64,000 nucleotides of DNA from Ailurus styani (GCA_002007465.1 LNAC01000338.1:1642280-1706279), one strand, 5' to 3'. Shown: positions 22,377 to 33,850, numbered from the stretch's first letter. Program-made: numbers and translations. Notes: generated by a model from the letters alone, not told the origin.

Positions 22377-22744
22377 AATTACAAGCTAAAAAACAAGCAT
22401 GACTGCTTAGAATGGTTAGCACACACCTGCGATGAAGAGCAGAGCACCTGCTAGTCAGCATTATTGTCGCTTTTCCATTCTTTACAGACAACGCATCTTG
22501 CAGCTGCTCATATCTGGGGCAGCCATACCCACGGCAAACCTTTCCTCCGCTCCCCTCTGTGTGCCAGTGATTGGCACAGAAGGATCTTGGTGAAGAGCTG
22601 GCAGGAGAGGGCAAAATTGAAATCCATGTCAGCAAGGAAATGATTCCTTTCCACCGTGTGCCTAAGCCCATTGCGCCTCCTTGGCCCAATACCACTTCCA
22701 AGGTGTACTGCTGCCATCAGTATCAAGGGCGAATTCCCTTCTGG
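22377..22744. other. Unassigned sequence between two L1 pieces
   Basis: A 68-codon forward frame (22571-22777) and a longer antisense frame overlap here and match nothing I know. The block could be unique DNA or an unrecognised part of the flanking L1s. Confidence 0.4.
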
Positions 22745-23640
22745 AAAAATAAAATCACTTCTCCAATGTTGGCATAATTTTAGATGGATAAAAACAGTTG
22801 CAAAGATAACACTGGGAGTTCCCATACACCCCCCACCCCCACGTTAGCATCGTCCACTACCAGGGGACATTCATCGAAGCTCAGAAACCAACGTTGGTTT
22901 ATAGCCATGAGCTGAACTTTATTCTGATTTCAACACTTTCTACACAGTTGTATCTTATTTTTGTGCCAACGTCTCATCCCAGACCCCACACTGCATTTTT
23001 TTTAAAGATTTTTTATTTTATTTATTTGACAGAGAGATCAGATCACAAGTAGGCAGAGAGAGACGAGGAAGCAGGCTCCCTGCTGAGCAGAGAGCCAGAT
23101 GTGGGACTCGATCCCAGGACCCCGAGATCACGACCTGAGCTGAAGACAGAGGCTTTAACGCACTGAGCCACCCAGGCACCCCACACTGCATTTTCTCATC
23201 CTGTCCCCTCCCATCGATGGTTGTTCCTCACTCTCCTTGTTATGTCGTGACCTTGACCAATTTCAGGAGGACTGACCAGGCATTCTGTTGAATGTCCCTG
23301 GAGTTGGTCTGAGGTTTTTCTCATAGTGCCACTGGGGTTATGGGTTCCTGGGAAGAAGACCAGAGAGGGGAGGTACCTTTCATGAGACGTCAGCCACTGC
23401 CCTCACGGGGGGCGTTAGCCATGATCATGTGGTCTAGGAACTGTTTGTCAGGGTTTCCCCCTCCTTGCCACACTCTCTATTTGTGCAGAGGTGGGGGGTG
23501 GGGGGAAGGACGAGGAGACAGAGCCCCACCTCCTGGATGGGGAGGTATTTGCTTATGTCATTTGGATTTTTTCTATAATGAAGGATTGTTCCCATTTCCT
23601 TGTCAATTACCCTCGTAAAAAGAGAATTCCTCAAATTCCA
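22745..23640. mobile_element. Ancient L1 (L1M-type) 3' untranslated fragment, split by a SINE
   Basis: Words in the order of the old L1 3' region: 'gggagttcccatacacccc', 'tgaccttgaccaatttcagg', 'gaatgtccctggagttggtc', 'tgaggtttttctcatagtgcc', 'actggggttatgggttcctgg', 'gtttgtcagggtttccccc', 'ctccttgccacactctctat'. The SINE at 23000-23181 interrupts it. Confidence 0.7.
23000..23181 (-). mobile_element. CAN-SINE, mustelid type, nested in L1
   Basis: Reverse copy with tail 'tttaaagattttttatttta', 'atcacaagtaggcagagag', 'cagagagccagatgtggg' and head complement 'gagccacccaggcacccc'. A perfect 13-bp duplication 'cacactgcatttt' is seen at 22987-22999 and 23182-23194. Confidence 0.95.
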
Positions 23641-23845
23641 CTAAAATACTCATCTTTCTCCAAGATGGATAACAGTTTTGATGGATGGAAGATCACGGCC
23701 CCACACTCCAATTTCATTTAAATTGGGCTGATTGGGGTTTCCCCCAAAAGTTCTCAAGCAAGATCCTCAATACCTAGCAAGTTCCTTCTCATAGTCCTCG
23801 GACAACTGCCTAGGGGCAGGCATCAGGGGGGCAACTGGGTGGCAT

Positions 23846-23985
23846 CTCAGATGTGGCTTCTCAAATGGTGGCCCCTCGGGCATCAGCGAGAGATGCAGAA
23901 TGTCAGGCCCCACCTGGACCCCCTGATTCAGACTCTGCTTTTGAATAAGACCCCCCCCCCAGGTGAATGGCATACGTATCCATCA
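23846..23985 (+). mobile_element. MER5A-type DNA transposon
   Basis: 'cttctcaaatggtggcccc', 'gggcatcagcgagagatgc', 'aatgtcaggccccacctgg', 'ccctgattcagactctgctt' and 'ccaggtgaatggcatacg' follow MER5A. A run of about 11 C's lies inside near 23951. Confidence 0.65.
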
Positions 23986-24419
23986 CTTGCACAGAATCCC
24001 AGAGTCTCCAGAAGCGGGACGGGGGATCCGCTCCAAGCAGGGTGGTCCCATGCCTGTCCCTGTGGCACCTGCTGGGATTCTCTCTCCTGCATCTTGCTCA
24101 GTTGAGGACAATTAGGAAGGGCAGGAGTGAGGGTCACCGAGGTATGCGAGGAGAGTATAGGCGGATGGCATCGGCGTAGCTGACAGATGAGTGTGGTCCC
24201 TGGGATGGCCTTGGGGAGACGGATGAGAGCTGGGACCGAATGATGGATGGGCTGGGGTGGGGAGGCGGCCCGACAGCTGCAAGGAGCAAAGGGCTCAGGG
24301 TTCAAGAGTCCGCTGTGGGTGGCAGCAAAGCCTGGCAGCCACCAGCGAGAAGGCGCCCCCCTCTTTGTGTGGCCACATTCACAAAAGCTTTCCTACTTGA
24401 TTCTTGGTCTTAATTTTTT
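23986..24419. other. Unique sequence, no gene seen
   Basis: Short overlapping frames only, including a 125-codon antisense frame that reads through the MER5 copy. Confidence 0.45.
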
Positions 24420-24615
24420 TTTATGTGTATATGAAATACCTTCACACTGTTGCACATCCATTACAGAATTCATCTCCAGGATGTTTTCCATCTTGCAAAA
24501 TGGAACCTTCGTACCCCTTCCATCATAGCTCCCCATTCCGCACCCCCCTCCCAGCCTCTGGCAACCACGCTTCTCCTTTCTGCCCCTGACGTTGACCACG
24601 CTAGGGACCTCCTCT
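24420..24615. mobile_element. Ancient L1 3' untranslated fragment
   Basis: 'ttccatcttgcaaaatgga', 'accttcgtaccccttccat', 'gctccccattccgcacccc' and 'cctctggcaaccacgcttc' follow the old L1 3' order. A related piece is at 58568-58660. Confidence 0.6.
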
Positions 24616-24654
24616 GAGCTTCCAGCTTCCTGACTGCCTTCTGAAGCCAAGGGA

Positions 24655-24770
24655 GCGGCAAACAGTGGTCCCCTTGTAGAAGGCAAGGAAAGCGAGGGTT
24701 GCTAGTGAAGTGACTTGCCCTGGGTCTCACACCTAGGAAGTAACTGGCACTCGGCTGAGTCAGGAGACCG
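24655..24770 (-). repeat. MIR fragment
   Basis: 'gtgaagtgacttgccctgg', 'gtctcacacctaggaagta' and 'actggcactcggctgagtca' match antisense MIR. Confidence 0.5.
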
Positions 24771-25149
24771 GGAGACGGTCCTGGACCCCCTGCTGTGAAG
24801 TGGGTCACCTCTGAGATCAAGGTCCAAACTCAGAGGAATGAATGATTGTAGCTTCCAAACACCCCCAGCACCTAACCTTGGTACCCATCCTGGAAAGATG
24901 CTCGGACGTTTGTTGAGTGAAAGCATGTGCACGATCTTCCTCATTTGAACTACGGATAAGGATGAGTTTGCTAAGGGAAGGAGAATTCACTAAATAAAGC
25001 TTCGGTCATAGACATGGACTGAGAATTCAGAAGGCGACCTTGGATTTTGGTGGGACTCCCATTCTCGTTACTGCACCAAGGAGAGGGTAGGATTAAAAGT
25101 GCCTTGCCTGTGGGACCATTTCATGTTTTTCTTCTAGAACAAATGCAAG
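24771..25149. other. Unique sequence, no gene seen
   Basis: No repeat or exon recognised between the MIR and the SINE. Confidence 0.45.
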
Positions 25150-25303
25150 TGCGGTGACTGGCTGAATCTTGGTTTCAGCTCAGCTCAGGAGCTCAGGGTC
25201 GTGAGGTCGAGCCCCAAATTGGACTCAGTGCTCAGTGGGGAGTCTGCTTGGGGTTCATTCTCTTCCTCTCCCTAAAATAAATCTTTAAAAATAAATAAAA
25301 CAG
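25150..25303 (+). mobile_element. CAN-SINE, head-truncated or decayed
   Basis: The head is poorly preserved. 'cagctcaggagctcagggtc', 'gtgaggtcgagccccaaatt', 'tcagtggggagtctgcttgg' and 'ctaaaataaatctttaaaaa' are clear. An 8-bp duplication 'aatgcaag' flanks it (25142-25149 and 25304-25311). Confidence 0.88.
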
Positions 25304-25429
25304 AATGCAAGCATATTTCAGAGATTCTCTCTCAAAAGATGGTGTCCCCTGGGGGCTTTCATGCTGGGCTTTAGTTATCAAGACCCTGGACATTTATCAA
25401 TCACCAATCACATATCTTTGAGAACAGAG

Positions 25430-25492
25430 ATGTTCCAAAAACTAATGATGTACTGTATGGTGACTAACATAACACAATAAAAAAAAATAAAA
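25430..25492 (+). mobile_element. 3' end of a carnivore L1, strongly 5'-truncated
   Basis: 'aaaactaatgatgtactgta', 'tggtgactaacataacacaat' and an A-rich tail match the 3' end of carnivore L1. Only about 60 bases are present. Confidence 0.6.
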
Positions 25493-25584
25493 GTCCCTAT
25501 TTTTATTTTTTTTAATTTTAATTTCTTCCTTCCCATCCTCCAAAAAGCTTATTCTACTAATCATAACACGTTTTCTCCACCAGA

Positions 25585-25808
25585 CCAGGAGTGGACAATT
25601 TTTTCCCCCCACGTAGGGTCAGTTAGTACATATTTGAGGGTCTGAGGGCCCGGCAGGAGCTATTGCAAATACTTAACTCTGCCACCGCTGTGCAAAAGCC
25701 ATCACAGGCCAGACGCTAACGAAGCGTGGCCGTGTTCCAATAAAACTTTATTTGCAGAAACAGGGGGTGGGCCAGATTCGGACCCTGCGCTGTAGCTGGC
25801 CGACCCCT
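25585..25808. mobile_element. Ancient hAT-like DNA transposon remnant
   Basis: 'gagctattgcaaatacttaac', 'tctgccaccgctgtgcaaaa', 'gtggccgtgttccaataaaa', 'ctttatttgcagaaacaggg' and 'gtagctggccgacccc' belong to a common ancient mammalian DNA-transposon repeat. I do not give a family name. Confidence 0.6.
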
Positions 25809-26267
25809 TCACTAGACCATGAATGATGCTGCAGTGGCCTCTGATGTCTAGGGCCGAGAAGCAAGGAGGTGCTCCAATCTTTGGAAGCAGGAAACATGCA
25901 TTCTAGTTCAGCAACCAGTTGCCTTGGAAACTGCCTGCTATGAGGAACCGTAGGATATGCTCTGGCGGCCCCCAAAGCCACGACCCTCCATCTCTTTGGA
26001 GGCTGACTAGTGGGGGCCGATGAACCGGGCTCCCCGCGCTCTGACTTCCAGTGCAGCTAGGCTAGTGGAAGGAGAAGCAGGAAATTAGGAGAGGGGGCAG
26101 GGCGTTTCCCAGCCCCTAGATCCCCCACCCCTGCTGGGCCTCCTGTTGGTCAGTTGTGTCTCCTCTACCAAAGGCCACCAAAGCTGGCCAGGCGGCCCTC
26201 TCCAGACTGCTCCCGGCTCTGGGTTCCAGGAACCACTCCCTCCCTCTACAGTCTGCTTGAGCTGCTC
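25809..26267. other. Unique sequence, no gene seen
   Basis: Short overlapping frames only. Confidence 0.45.
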
Positions 26268-26568
26268 TAAGGAACACCACACATTTAGCTCTCCTAGCTC
26301 TGGAGGCTGGGAAGTCCAAGATCAGGGGGCCAGCAGATTTGGCAACAGCAGAGAGCCTGCTTCCTAATTCACAGAAGGCCATCTTCTGTCCTCATGTGGC
26401 GGAAGAAACAAGGGAGTTGTCTGGAGTCTCTTGCAAGAGCACCAGCCCCATCCAGGAGGACTCCAGCCTCATGACCTAATAAGGCCCCACCTCCTAAGGT
26501 TTTTCCGGTATAGGAATTCTGGGCGGGGGTGGGGGAGGGGGACACAACAGAGTCCATGGCACTCTCCT
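26268..26568 (-). mobile_element. MLT1-type LTR fragment, reverse
   Basis: 'ctctggaggctgggaagtcc', 'aagatcagggggccagcag', 'ttctgtcctcatgtggcgg', 'cctcatgacctaataaggcc', 'gacacaacagagtccatggc' follow a reverse MaLR LTR. No viral coding sequence is attached. Confidence 0.65.
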
Positions 26569-26854
26569 TGCCTCTTCAGGCATTGGGATGCTAATGGGGT
26601 CTGTGCTGCTAGCCCCACAGGACTTCACCACCACCCCCTTTTAGGTTTTCATGCTCCCTTCCACACCTTTTGGTGGGGGGTGGGGAGGGAGGAGTTTAAT
26701 AAAGGGATCTCATTTGAATGTGCCGCCTGCCTCCTGCTGGGATTCTGAATGCCAGGAGCACTAACCAGACAGTCCAGGTCCCACGCTGCTACTACTACTA
26801 TGAGTTTTACCTACAGCAGCTCCCTCATCCCAGCCAGGAGTTAGGGAAGCCTGG
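26569..26854. other. Unique spacer between LTRs
   Basis: No gene seen. A short 'tactactactatgag' triplet run lies near 26790. Confidence 0.4.
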
Positions 26855-27345
26855 TAGACGGGCTCTAAGATGGTCCGCAGTGAGCCCGCCTCCCGGTGTT
26901 CACACCCTCAAACCCCCCCTCCTCCCACCGAGGGTGATCGGACCTGTGACTTGCTTCTGACCAGTAGCACAAGGCATGGGGGATAGGCAGCCACATCTGG
27001 GGTACGTTACAGGAGACGGTAATCCCTCCATGCCGGCAGACTCCCCCTTGCTGGCTTTGATGAAGTGGGTGGCCATGCATGGGGTGGGGGGGGGGAAGGA
27101 AGAGACTTACGTGACAAAAAACCCAGGGTAGGTTCCTGCCAGCAAGTCCTACAACCTGCAAGAAATGGATCCTGCGCCAGCCGAGCCTTAGGATGGGACC
27201 GCAGTCCTGGCCAGCACCTTGACGGAAGCCTTTCGAGAGACCTTGTTCCAGCGGACTCCCCTTAGCCATATCCTGACGGCTGAGCCACAGAAACAGAACA
27301 CACATTTGTCATTTGAAGCTAAGCTTACGGTAATCCGTTAAGCGA
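26855..27345 (+). mobile_element. MLT-like LTR, older subfamily
   Basis: 'tggtccgcagtgagcccgcc', 'gtgacttgcttctgaccagt', 'agcacaaggcatgggggata', 'agccgagccttaggatggga', 'ccagcaccttgacggaagcc', 'gagccacagaaacagaaca' and the end 'ttacggtaatccgttaagc' follow an old MaLR/ERVL LTR. The subfamily is not certain. Confidence 0.6.
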
Positions 27346-27364
27346 GAAGAAGAAAACTGCACAG

Positions 27365-27450
27365 CAAGATAATTGCCTTTTCCAGGTGAGGACAGGGAGG
27401 TTCAGAGAAGTGTGCTAACTTGCCCAGGCGGGACTCTGGCGGGACCCCGG
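27365..27450 (-). repeat. MIR-like fragment
   Basis: 'gaggacagggaggttcagag' and 'gtgctaacttgcccaggcgg' resemble antisense MIR. Confidence 0.35.
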
Positions 27451-28234
27451 CAGAGGGAGGCCTGCCAGGTCTCAGAGCTGACTGCCCCTCCTCCGTGTGC
27501 ACGTCTTCCCGGCAAGTGTCGCTGTCCTTGGCGAGTGACTTGCCTTGGAGCTTCTTCCCGTGCTACCCAGAACCACCCGGGGAGCAGGAGGCGGCCAGGG
27601 TTTGTCAAACAGCATCTAGCTGTCAGCACGGGCATTTGTCAAAGGAAGTGGCTGCTCTCGGGCTCCAACACTGTTCCCAAAGTGGACACTGCTTTCGAGA
27701 AGTGCTAGCGTACGCGCTTGTCAGGCGCCGCCGGAGGGGAGCCGGTGAAGGGAGCTGAGCCTGGGGACAGAGAAAGGGGAGGCAACTGCCGGGGGCCCCT
27801 GGGCATCTCTGTCCTCGCCCACCTCTTGCTCACAGCCGGAGCAGCCTCGTTCTCTAAAGCCCTCATGGGCTGGGAGATGGCGGGGCGGGGGGGTGGGCAG
27901 GGAGAGGAAGCCACGTGGCTTCGGATCTTCCTATTCGACCCAGAGCTGACGAGCCAGTGACACAGGAACCACCTCGGTCGTGGAAACCAGTGCCGGATGG
28001 ACAGGTGGACAGCGTGTCTATGCAGCACTGACTGGAAGCTGAGAGGTCCCCGTCTGTTCCCGAGTAGGGGATGAATGGGGGTGTGCCCCACCAACTGACA
28101 GTGTTGGCTCCTGAATTTGAGAAGAATGCCCTTTGGAAAGGGGCTGTGTGAGCATCTCGATTTTGAGGGGAGGGTGAGGACATTCCCAAATTACCCTGTC
28201 TTGTGGCCCTGCCCTGTGCCACGATCCTCGGTCT
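27451..28234. other. GC-rich unique sequence with a small CpG cluster
   Basis: Seven CpGs fall within about 50 bases at 27705-27750 ('gcgtacgcgc', 'ggcgccgccgg'). Frames up to 129 codons overlap on both strands. No gene recognised. Confidence 0.45.
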
Positions 28235-28400
28235 GCCCTTATTAAGCAAGCAGAGGTTTGGGGCAAGTCACTGAGCTGCGAGTTACACAGCTGGGATCCC
28301 AAACCTCTGCTTTGCCATCTGTCCAATGGGGGTCACAGAGGCACCTGCACTCACATGGGGCTGCTCTGAGGATGGGAAGAACTAAGGCAGGTACATTTCT
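28235..28400 (+). repeat. MIR fragment
   Basis: 'ggggcaagtcactgagctgc', 'tgccatctgtccaatggggg' and 'ggctgctctgaggatgggaa' follow forward MIR, with a small rearrangement in the middle. Confidence 0.5.
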
Positions 28401-29314
28401 CTGTGCACCCAGCCCCATAATCACGTATTTGTGGCACATTTTCAATACATCCCATCCTAGAGTTGGGCTCCCACCTCTCTCCCTCCCCCGCGTGGTCCCT
28501 GTCCTGCTTCTCACTGCTCCTGGGCACCGCAGGGCCCCTAGACTGGACCCTCTACCCTCCCACGCACAGAGACAAGGCTGCTGGAATAGGCAGCACAGCC
28601 CCAATGGCCCCGTCCAAGGCCAGGGAGCAATGGCTGCCGTGTGTCGTGCGGACCCCAGCAAGGTCAGCGGGACCCCCAGCCCCTCCCTGCTGTCACTGTT
28701 GAGGGATAAGACATGGCAGCAGACCAGAGCATGACCTTCCCACCAGAAAGTGAAGTCTTCCAGTTAATGATTCCTCGATTCCTGGGGCTTGTGCGTAGTA
28801 GGCGCTCCGAGAGCACCTGCGAACGGCCAGCTTCACAGAAGCTGGCCCACCATCTCCTGGGCTACGTGCCACTGCCCCAGACACGGTCTCCTCTGTGCCC
28901 CAGGCTCCCTTCTTCCGGCTGGCTGGCCCTGTAGCCTGTCACCGCCAGGACAGCCAACCTCAGAGCCGGGTGACCCTTCAAAGACACCGGGATTTGTTTA
29001 ATTTTCAGAATTCACCTCTCTTCATCCTTCTTATCAGAGGCAGCTAGGCCCCAGCCGGAGAGGCTGTTTGGCATCTTTCCCTGAATGTTGAAACAGATGG
29101 GCTGGGACCTTCTCAGACGGAGTCCTTTCTTCTCGGCGGAGAGCAAGGAGAGATGGGGTCGAATGGGGAGTGGGTGGAATGGGCTGGAGGAAAGGCAGAA
29201 ACGCCGAATGCGGGGCGATGGTAATGCCCAACTCGTTTGGGGGAAAACCTTGTTCTTTACCCCTGTTCTTAATTCCAGCTTCAAGAGGGAGAATGCACGC
29301 CCCCGCAGCTCACG
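28401..29314. other. Unique sequence, no gene seen
   Basis: The longest frame here, 158 codons at 28258-28734, starts inside the MIR and has no recognised domain. An antisense frame of 139 codons overlaps it. Confidence 0.45.
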
Positions 29315-29510
29315 TTTTGACTCCTTATCACATACCAAGCATTGTCTCATCCATCCCTCTCAGGAGCACTGTGGCGGGGTGGGGGTGGGGGGTCCTAGGA
29401 TCGCTGTCTTATAGTCAAGGAAACTGAGGCACAGCCAGGGAAGCTGGGCTTTCCCGGCCCAAAGCTGCACAGCGAGTGGAGGGGCCGGCGTTTAAATCCA
29501 GCCCCGTGGA
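29315..29510 (-). repeat. MIR SINE
   Basis: 'ccttatcacataccaagcatt', 'aaggaaactgaggcacagcc', 'aaagctgcacagcgagtgg' and 'ggcgtttaaatccagcccc' follow antisense MIR. Confidence 0.6.
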
Positions 29511-29724
29511 CAGCGAGGTCTGCACACATCGCCTGCCCCTCGCCCCTCAGGGGAGACCCTCATCCGCCCCATTTTATAGGATTCTGAGTATTTCCCCTTC
29601 AATTGTCAACGCACAGCAGCAAATATCGAGCACGGGAGGAGGGATAGGATACTGTAATTCCAAAACCGGGGTCTGGCACGTGGAGGGCAGAGCCCATTTC
29701 CACCTGTGAACTTATGTCATCCCG

Positions 29725-29830
29725 ACAAGCACAGCAAACACGAGTTTGGTACTATTACTGCCTTTGGCAGAAGAGAAAAAGGAGGCCCAGGGATGCAGAG
29801 TAAATCCGAGAAACTGCTGGGAACGGGTGG
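29725..29830 (-). repeat. MIR fragment
   Basis: 'tttggtactattactgccttt' and 'aaaaaggaggcccaggga' resemble antisense MIR. Confidence 0.4.
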
Positions 29831-31574
29831 AGGCAGTTTTAAATCGGCCCTCCCACCCCACAGCATCCCGTGTTCTTGACCATCACACTGGGCATCCCCT
29901 TCCCATGCAGACCACGGTCAGCGAGACCCCAGCGTCGAGGTCTTTCTCCAGTGGGGCTTCCCAGCGGCCACAGAGGGAGGATTCTGGAGGCTCGGATGCT
30001 GCAGACCTGGAGCCGCGGGCCCACGTGTCTTCCTCCCTCTGCCCCTCAGCCCCGACCAGTCTGGACACCCCACACATTCCCCCCGGGAACCGCAGGGGCA
30101 TTCGCCAGTTCTAGTGCAGAACCTTCCCTGAAGAGGGCAGGACTAGAGCAGACGTGCCGTCTGAGCCAGGGACGAAGAGATTTTCGAGGAGGGAAGTTGC
30201 AACAAGGAAACTGCTTCTGGGCAGACCCCTGTTTTATTTATTTACTTTCCTGGAGGAAGATCTGCCGAAGAGACTGGCACCAGGCTTCCTCTGGGGACCT
30301 GAGGGGACCGCGGTGGCAGGTCCTGCTCAGCTGGGACTTAGGAGGAAGGCTCTCTTTGCAGCCTCTTGCTGACAGCTCTAACCTTGGGACATTGGATGAA
30401 TGAAAATATTTTCCTTCTGGAGTCAAGTTACCTTTGTCTGAAGACGTCCAGAGGCTCTGATGGGACTTTATAATTGTTCGCTCATTTTCTCCTTCTGTCC
30501 TATCACGAGCTCATCACGGACCCCCTCAGCTAATGCCTCATGTCGGCTTCTAAGCACGTTCTTATCTGTTCCTGGAAATTTTTGGTTTGAGGAGTCTAAG
30601 TAAAACTGAAAGTAGGAAAAAGGGAAAATGCACAGTGAGGCCACGCTAGGCCCGGAGAAGGCAACGCTGAGGAAGGGGACACGGTCTCCCGCACATCCAG
30701 GGACAGTTTCCCATGTCAGTGTCTAGCGTGGGAAGCTCGAGAGAGGGGGGTGCCGGCGGCTTCCAGAGCACACGGCTAGGGTCTGAACCTAGCCAAGGGA
30801 GTTGTTCTACGCTAATTCTGTTATTTTAACCTCTTCTACTTTTATCCGTCTCTTTAATTGGGTTTGTTTTATCCTCTCTTTGGAATGTTATCCCTTCAGA
30901 ATTTTATTCCTAGTTGATGGGCTAGCGGGACATCAGGGTGACCGCAGCAAGGTGACTCCCCCAAATGCATGCACGAGCCCCGCCCCCACCAATTCCCTCC
31001 CTCCATTCAAAATTCTGGCCAGGTAAGCTCTGGAGTTTTAAAGAATAAACATTTTTCAACACTTACACTTTAACTGCTGGGTCTGGATTACTTTCTCAAG
31101 CATTTCCTGTTTTTGTTTTTTGGTTTTTTTGTTTTTGTTTTTGTTTTTTTTTGAACGGGTGGTGGTGTAAACTACATGTTCCAAAGGTCCTAATCAAAGG
31201 GTCTGACATTGCCTGCTCACAACGGACCAGGATCTTATCCAATGTCCACTAGGACTCCGGCAACAAGGTGCTATTTCCACTTTCAGTTGGAAGACATAAC
31301 GTGATTCTGGACTGCGTGCTCTTCACAGCTCCTGTGTGGTCCCCCTGCATACCCAAGCATGGGACCCTCCTGGTAATGGTCTGGAATTACCAAAGCCACA
31401 GAGCTATCCCACCATGAACTTTTAGAATGCAGTCAAATCCTGCATTCTAAGTTACTCCTCCCTGGGGAAGATGCCACTGTGCCACACACTCTAGGGGACA
31501 CCGGGGACACTCCTACACTCAGGGGAACTGGGATCCTTGCAGCTAATCACTGGAACCACGTGCAAGGTGCAAAT
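29831..31574. other. Unique sequence, no gene seen
   Basis: A 177-codon forward frame (29870-30403) has no recognised domain and overlaps antisense frames. A T/G low-complexity tract lies at 31108-31152. No exon supported. Confidence 0.45.
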
Positions 31575-31705
31575 GAGATCTGGATCTGCCCGTTCCCATC
31601 AGTGCGATGTGGGCGAACCTCAGTTTGCTTATCCATGAAATGGGGATCCTACCACCTCTTCCCTCGGAGAATCTGTTTGAGGACAGAATGAAGCCCAAGG
31701 GAAAA
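31575..31705 (+). repeat. MIR fragment
   Basis: 'aacctcagtttgcttatccat', 'gaaatggggatcctaccacc' and 'tgaggacagaatgaagcc' follow forward MIR. Confidence 0.5.
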
Positions 31706-31784
31706 GGAAGGTACAGAGGTATAAGAGAGGTTCTGGAAGTGCAGGACATCCTGGAGGGTCAGCGGAAGCTCATGTTAGCTGCTA

Positions 31785-32040
31785 TCGGGAGGACCCAGAC
31801 CACTTTGGAGAGCAGGTTGGCATCATTCACTAAATCAAGGTGAAGGTCTCTGCTCTGTGGCCCAGAAATTCCCCCCTCTGGCACCAGGAGAAACATCCAA
31901 GGATGTTCATAGCATCTACCTGGAAACTGGAAAGTGGAGACCGCCAAATGTCCAAAGCAGAATGCATCATTGTGACCTATCTGTAGAACATTATAAAAAC
32001 CCAATTAGAAAAATTACACCACATAGTTCTGGTAGATTCT
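31785..32040 (+). mobile_element. Ancient L1 ORF2-end fragment
   Basis: 'cactttggagagcaggttgg', 'ggcccagaaattcccccctc', 'aaggatgttcatagcatcta', 'cctggaaactggaaagtgga', 'gccaaatgtccaaagcagaa' and 'gtagaacattataaaaaccc' follow the end of an old L1 ORF2. The frame is broken throughout. Confidence 0.7.
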
Positions 32041-32519
32041 AAAGGCAGGCAGGCCACGATGTGGCCAAAATTCAAAGGCCAGCCCAGGAAAAGATGGGGA
32101 CCAAGACAGAGAGGGAGTTCTTGGTAGCACAAAGTCTGCTCCGTGACCTAATACTAAACCAAGGAACTGAAGTTTTAAGGATTTCAAGGTCACTTAGGTA
32201 GAATCCACACCAGGGGCGTGACCTCTTTTGATGGTGTTGCCAACAAGTAGTGCCCGAATCCATCATCTCTCCTTGGGTGCCACCAACCAAGTGTTTCTTG
32301 CCACCCACCCAGGCCAGCCACGTGACACCGAATGAGAAACAGAGTTGGTACCAGATCTGATGGTGAAGATCCCCTTGGACTACCTCCTTTCCATGCTCTC
32401 CCCCTTAGTCCTGCCTTCTTGGGACCTCATGAGGAGTTCTGGAGAAATTTCCAAGATGGCGGTCTCCAAACACTCCATGAGCTTTTCCCACCACTCCCCC
32501 TTCCTTTCTCTAGCTCAAA
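32041..32519. other. Unique sequence, no gene seen
   Basis: No exon or repeat recognised. Confidence 0.45.
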
Positions 32520-32765
32520 GTGGAGAGGCAGTGGGACATAATGGTTATGAGTTCTGCCATTGGGAGTCAGATGGCTCAAGTTCAAATATAACCCTCACAT
32601 TAGCTGTGTAGTTTTGGGCAAGTTATTTAACCTTACCGAAGAGTTACTCCCATCCCTCCTGTACAGGTGACAAACTAAACCTTTAGAGAGATCATGGAGA
32701 TTAAAGTTAGGGTATACAATCCATTCAGCACAATGTCTGGCACAGACACAACATGTGAATTTTTA
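32520..32765 (+). repeat. MIR SINE, nearly complete
   Basis: All MIR blocks are visible in order: 'cataatggttatgagttctgc', 'gggagtcagatggctcaag', 'gctgtgtagttttgggcaag', 'ttatttaaccttaccgaag' and 'cacaatgtctggcacagac'. This is the best-preserved MIR in the window. Confidence 0.8.
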
Positions 32766-32962
32766 CTACAATGATTCCTAAGTTTTGCTCCACATTAGAA
32801 TCGCCTGGGAGCTCTTGAAAAACAAAAATAAAAACAAAAACAAAACCCTCAATGACCAGGTCACATCTCGTACAAACCAAATCAATGTCCAAGGGTAAGA
32901 GCCAAGTATTAGTAGTTTTTAAAAGTCCCGATGCACAGCAAGGTTTGGAAACCACTGATTTA
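32766..32962 (+). mobile_element. MER5/MER58-like hAT DNA transposon
   Basis: 'atgattcctaagttttgctcc', 'acattagaatcgcctgggag' and 'tttttaaaagtcccgatgc', ending 'aaggtttggaaaccactga'. Internal A-rich expansion occurs at 32820-32846 ('aaaacaaaaacaaaac'). Confidence 0.65.
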
Positions 32963-33495
32963 TCATGAAGTCAGATTTCGGGCGCTTAGTCCCTGACTTG
33001 GGGAGCACACCCACCTACTAACATAGACTCCTAACATTTTGATTAGTGTGCTTCAGTGTGCAAGACAAACCCAGCTGCTCCACTGGTGGTCTTTGCCACT
33101 TGGTAAATCAACACACTCTGTCAGCCTTCTCTTGCTGCAGTCTGTGGCACCCCTCAATGCCCAGTTGCCCCCAAACTCGTGAGGCTGCCTTGACCTTTCC
33201 TTCTGCTACATTCAGTCTAGCCCGGCTGGGCTCCATCAATAATCCTTCACTGCTATTGGGCAAAGAGAGGGAGAGAAGCAGCCATTCTCATGGCAGGCGA
33301 GGGTGAGAAAACGGACTTCCATCTGGGCAACTCCAACAACCATCTGCCTTCCCAGCCTTCATGGGAGTCCCCATTTCTGGGCACTAGCCCCGTGGGGCTC
33401 TTAAACACACATCTCCATCACTCCACTCCCCAGCGGCTATTGGATCAAGGAACTCCTCATCTTGTCTTGTAAGACTGTGCTACCAGCTCTTCTAA
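32963..33495. other. Unique sequence, no gene seen
   Basis: Frames of 60-86 codons only; nothing recognised. Confidence 0.4.
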
Positions 33496-33670
33496 TCTCA
33501 TGGTTCTTCCTGCTTCTTGAATTTCTAGGCTCTAATGGTACTGGCTTTTAATTCCTGGAGCCCTCCAGCCGCAGGACCTTTGCACATGCACTTTTACCGC
33601 CAACCCCCCGCTGAGGCTTCCAACGCACGTATGTGCCTGTTAGCTATTCCTTGGGCTCCTTATTTTCTGC
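33496..33670 (-). mobile_element. L2 LINE 3' fragment
   Basis: 'gccgcaggacctttgcacatg' with flanking C/T-rich text ('gttagctattccttgggctc') matches the L2 3' region in antisense. Confidence 0.5.
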
Positions 33671-33724
33671 CTTTCCCCCCACTGATAGCAGGTAGAGGGT
33701 GCCAAGCACACCTATCACCTGTTA

Positions 33725-33850
33725 AACACTTTTAGTATTATGCTGTGGAGTCTTACCTATTTTATAGGTGAGGACACTAGGGCAAAGAGGTAGAGTAGTT
33801 TTCTTAAACTGTCACATAGCCAGTGAAGTGAAGAGTGAGAACCTGCAAGA
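33725..33850 (-). repeat. MIR SINE
   Basis: 'tattatgctgtggagtcttac', 'ctattttataggtgaggaca', 'ctagggcaaagaggtagag' and 'ctgtcacatagccagtgaag' follow antisense MIR. Confidence 0.65.

Noticed and set aside
22718..22740. 'aagggcgaattc', identical to the flank of a common TA-cloning vector
   Set aside because: A 12-base match is within chance, the surrounding sequence is not vector, and there is no matching second flank. Not taken as contamination.
22571..22777. Possible processed pseudogene in the block between two L1 pieces
   Set aside because: The 68-codon frame matches no protein I recognise, lacks a poly-A tail or duplications, and sits in L1-rich sequence.
29870..30403. 177-codon open frame
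   Set aside because: No recognised domain, overlapping frames on the opposite strand, and such lengths are expected in GC-rich DNA with few stops.
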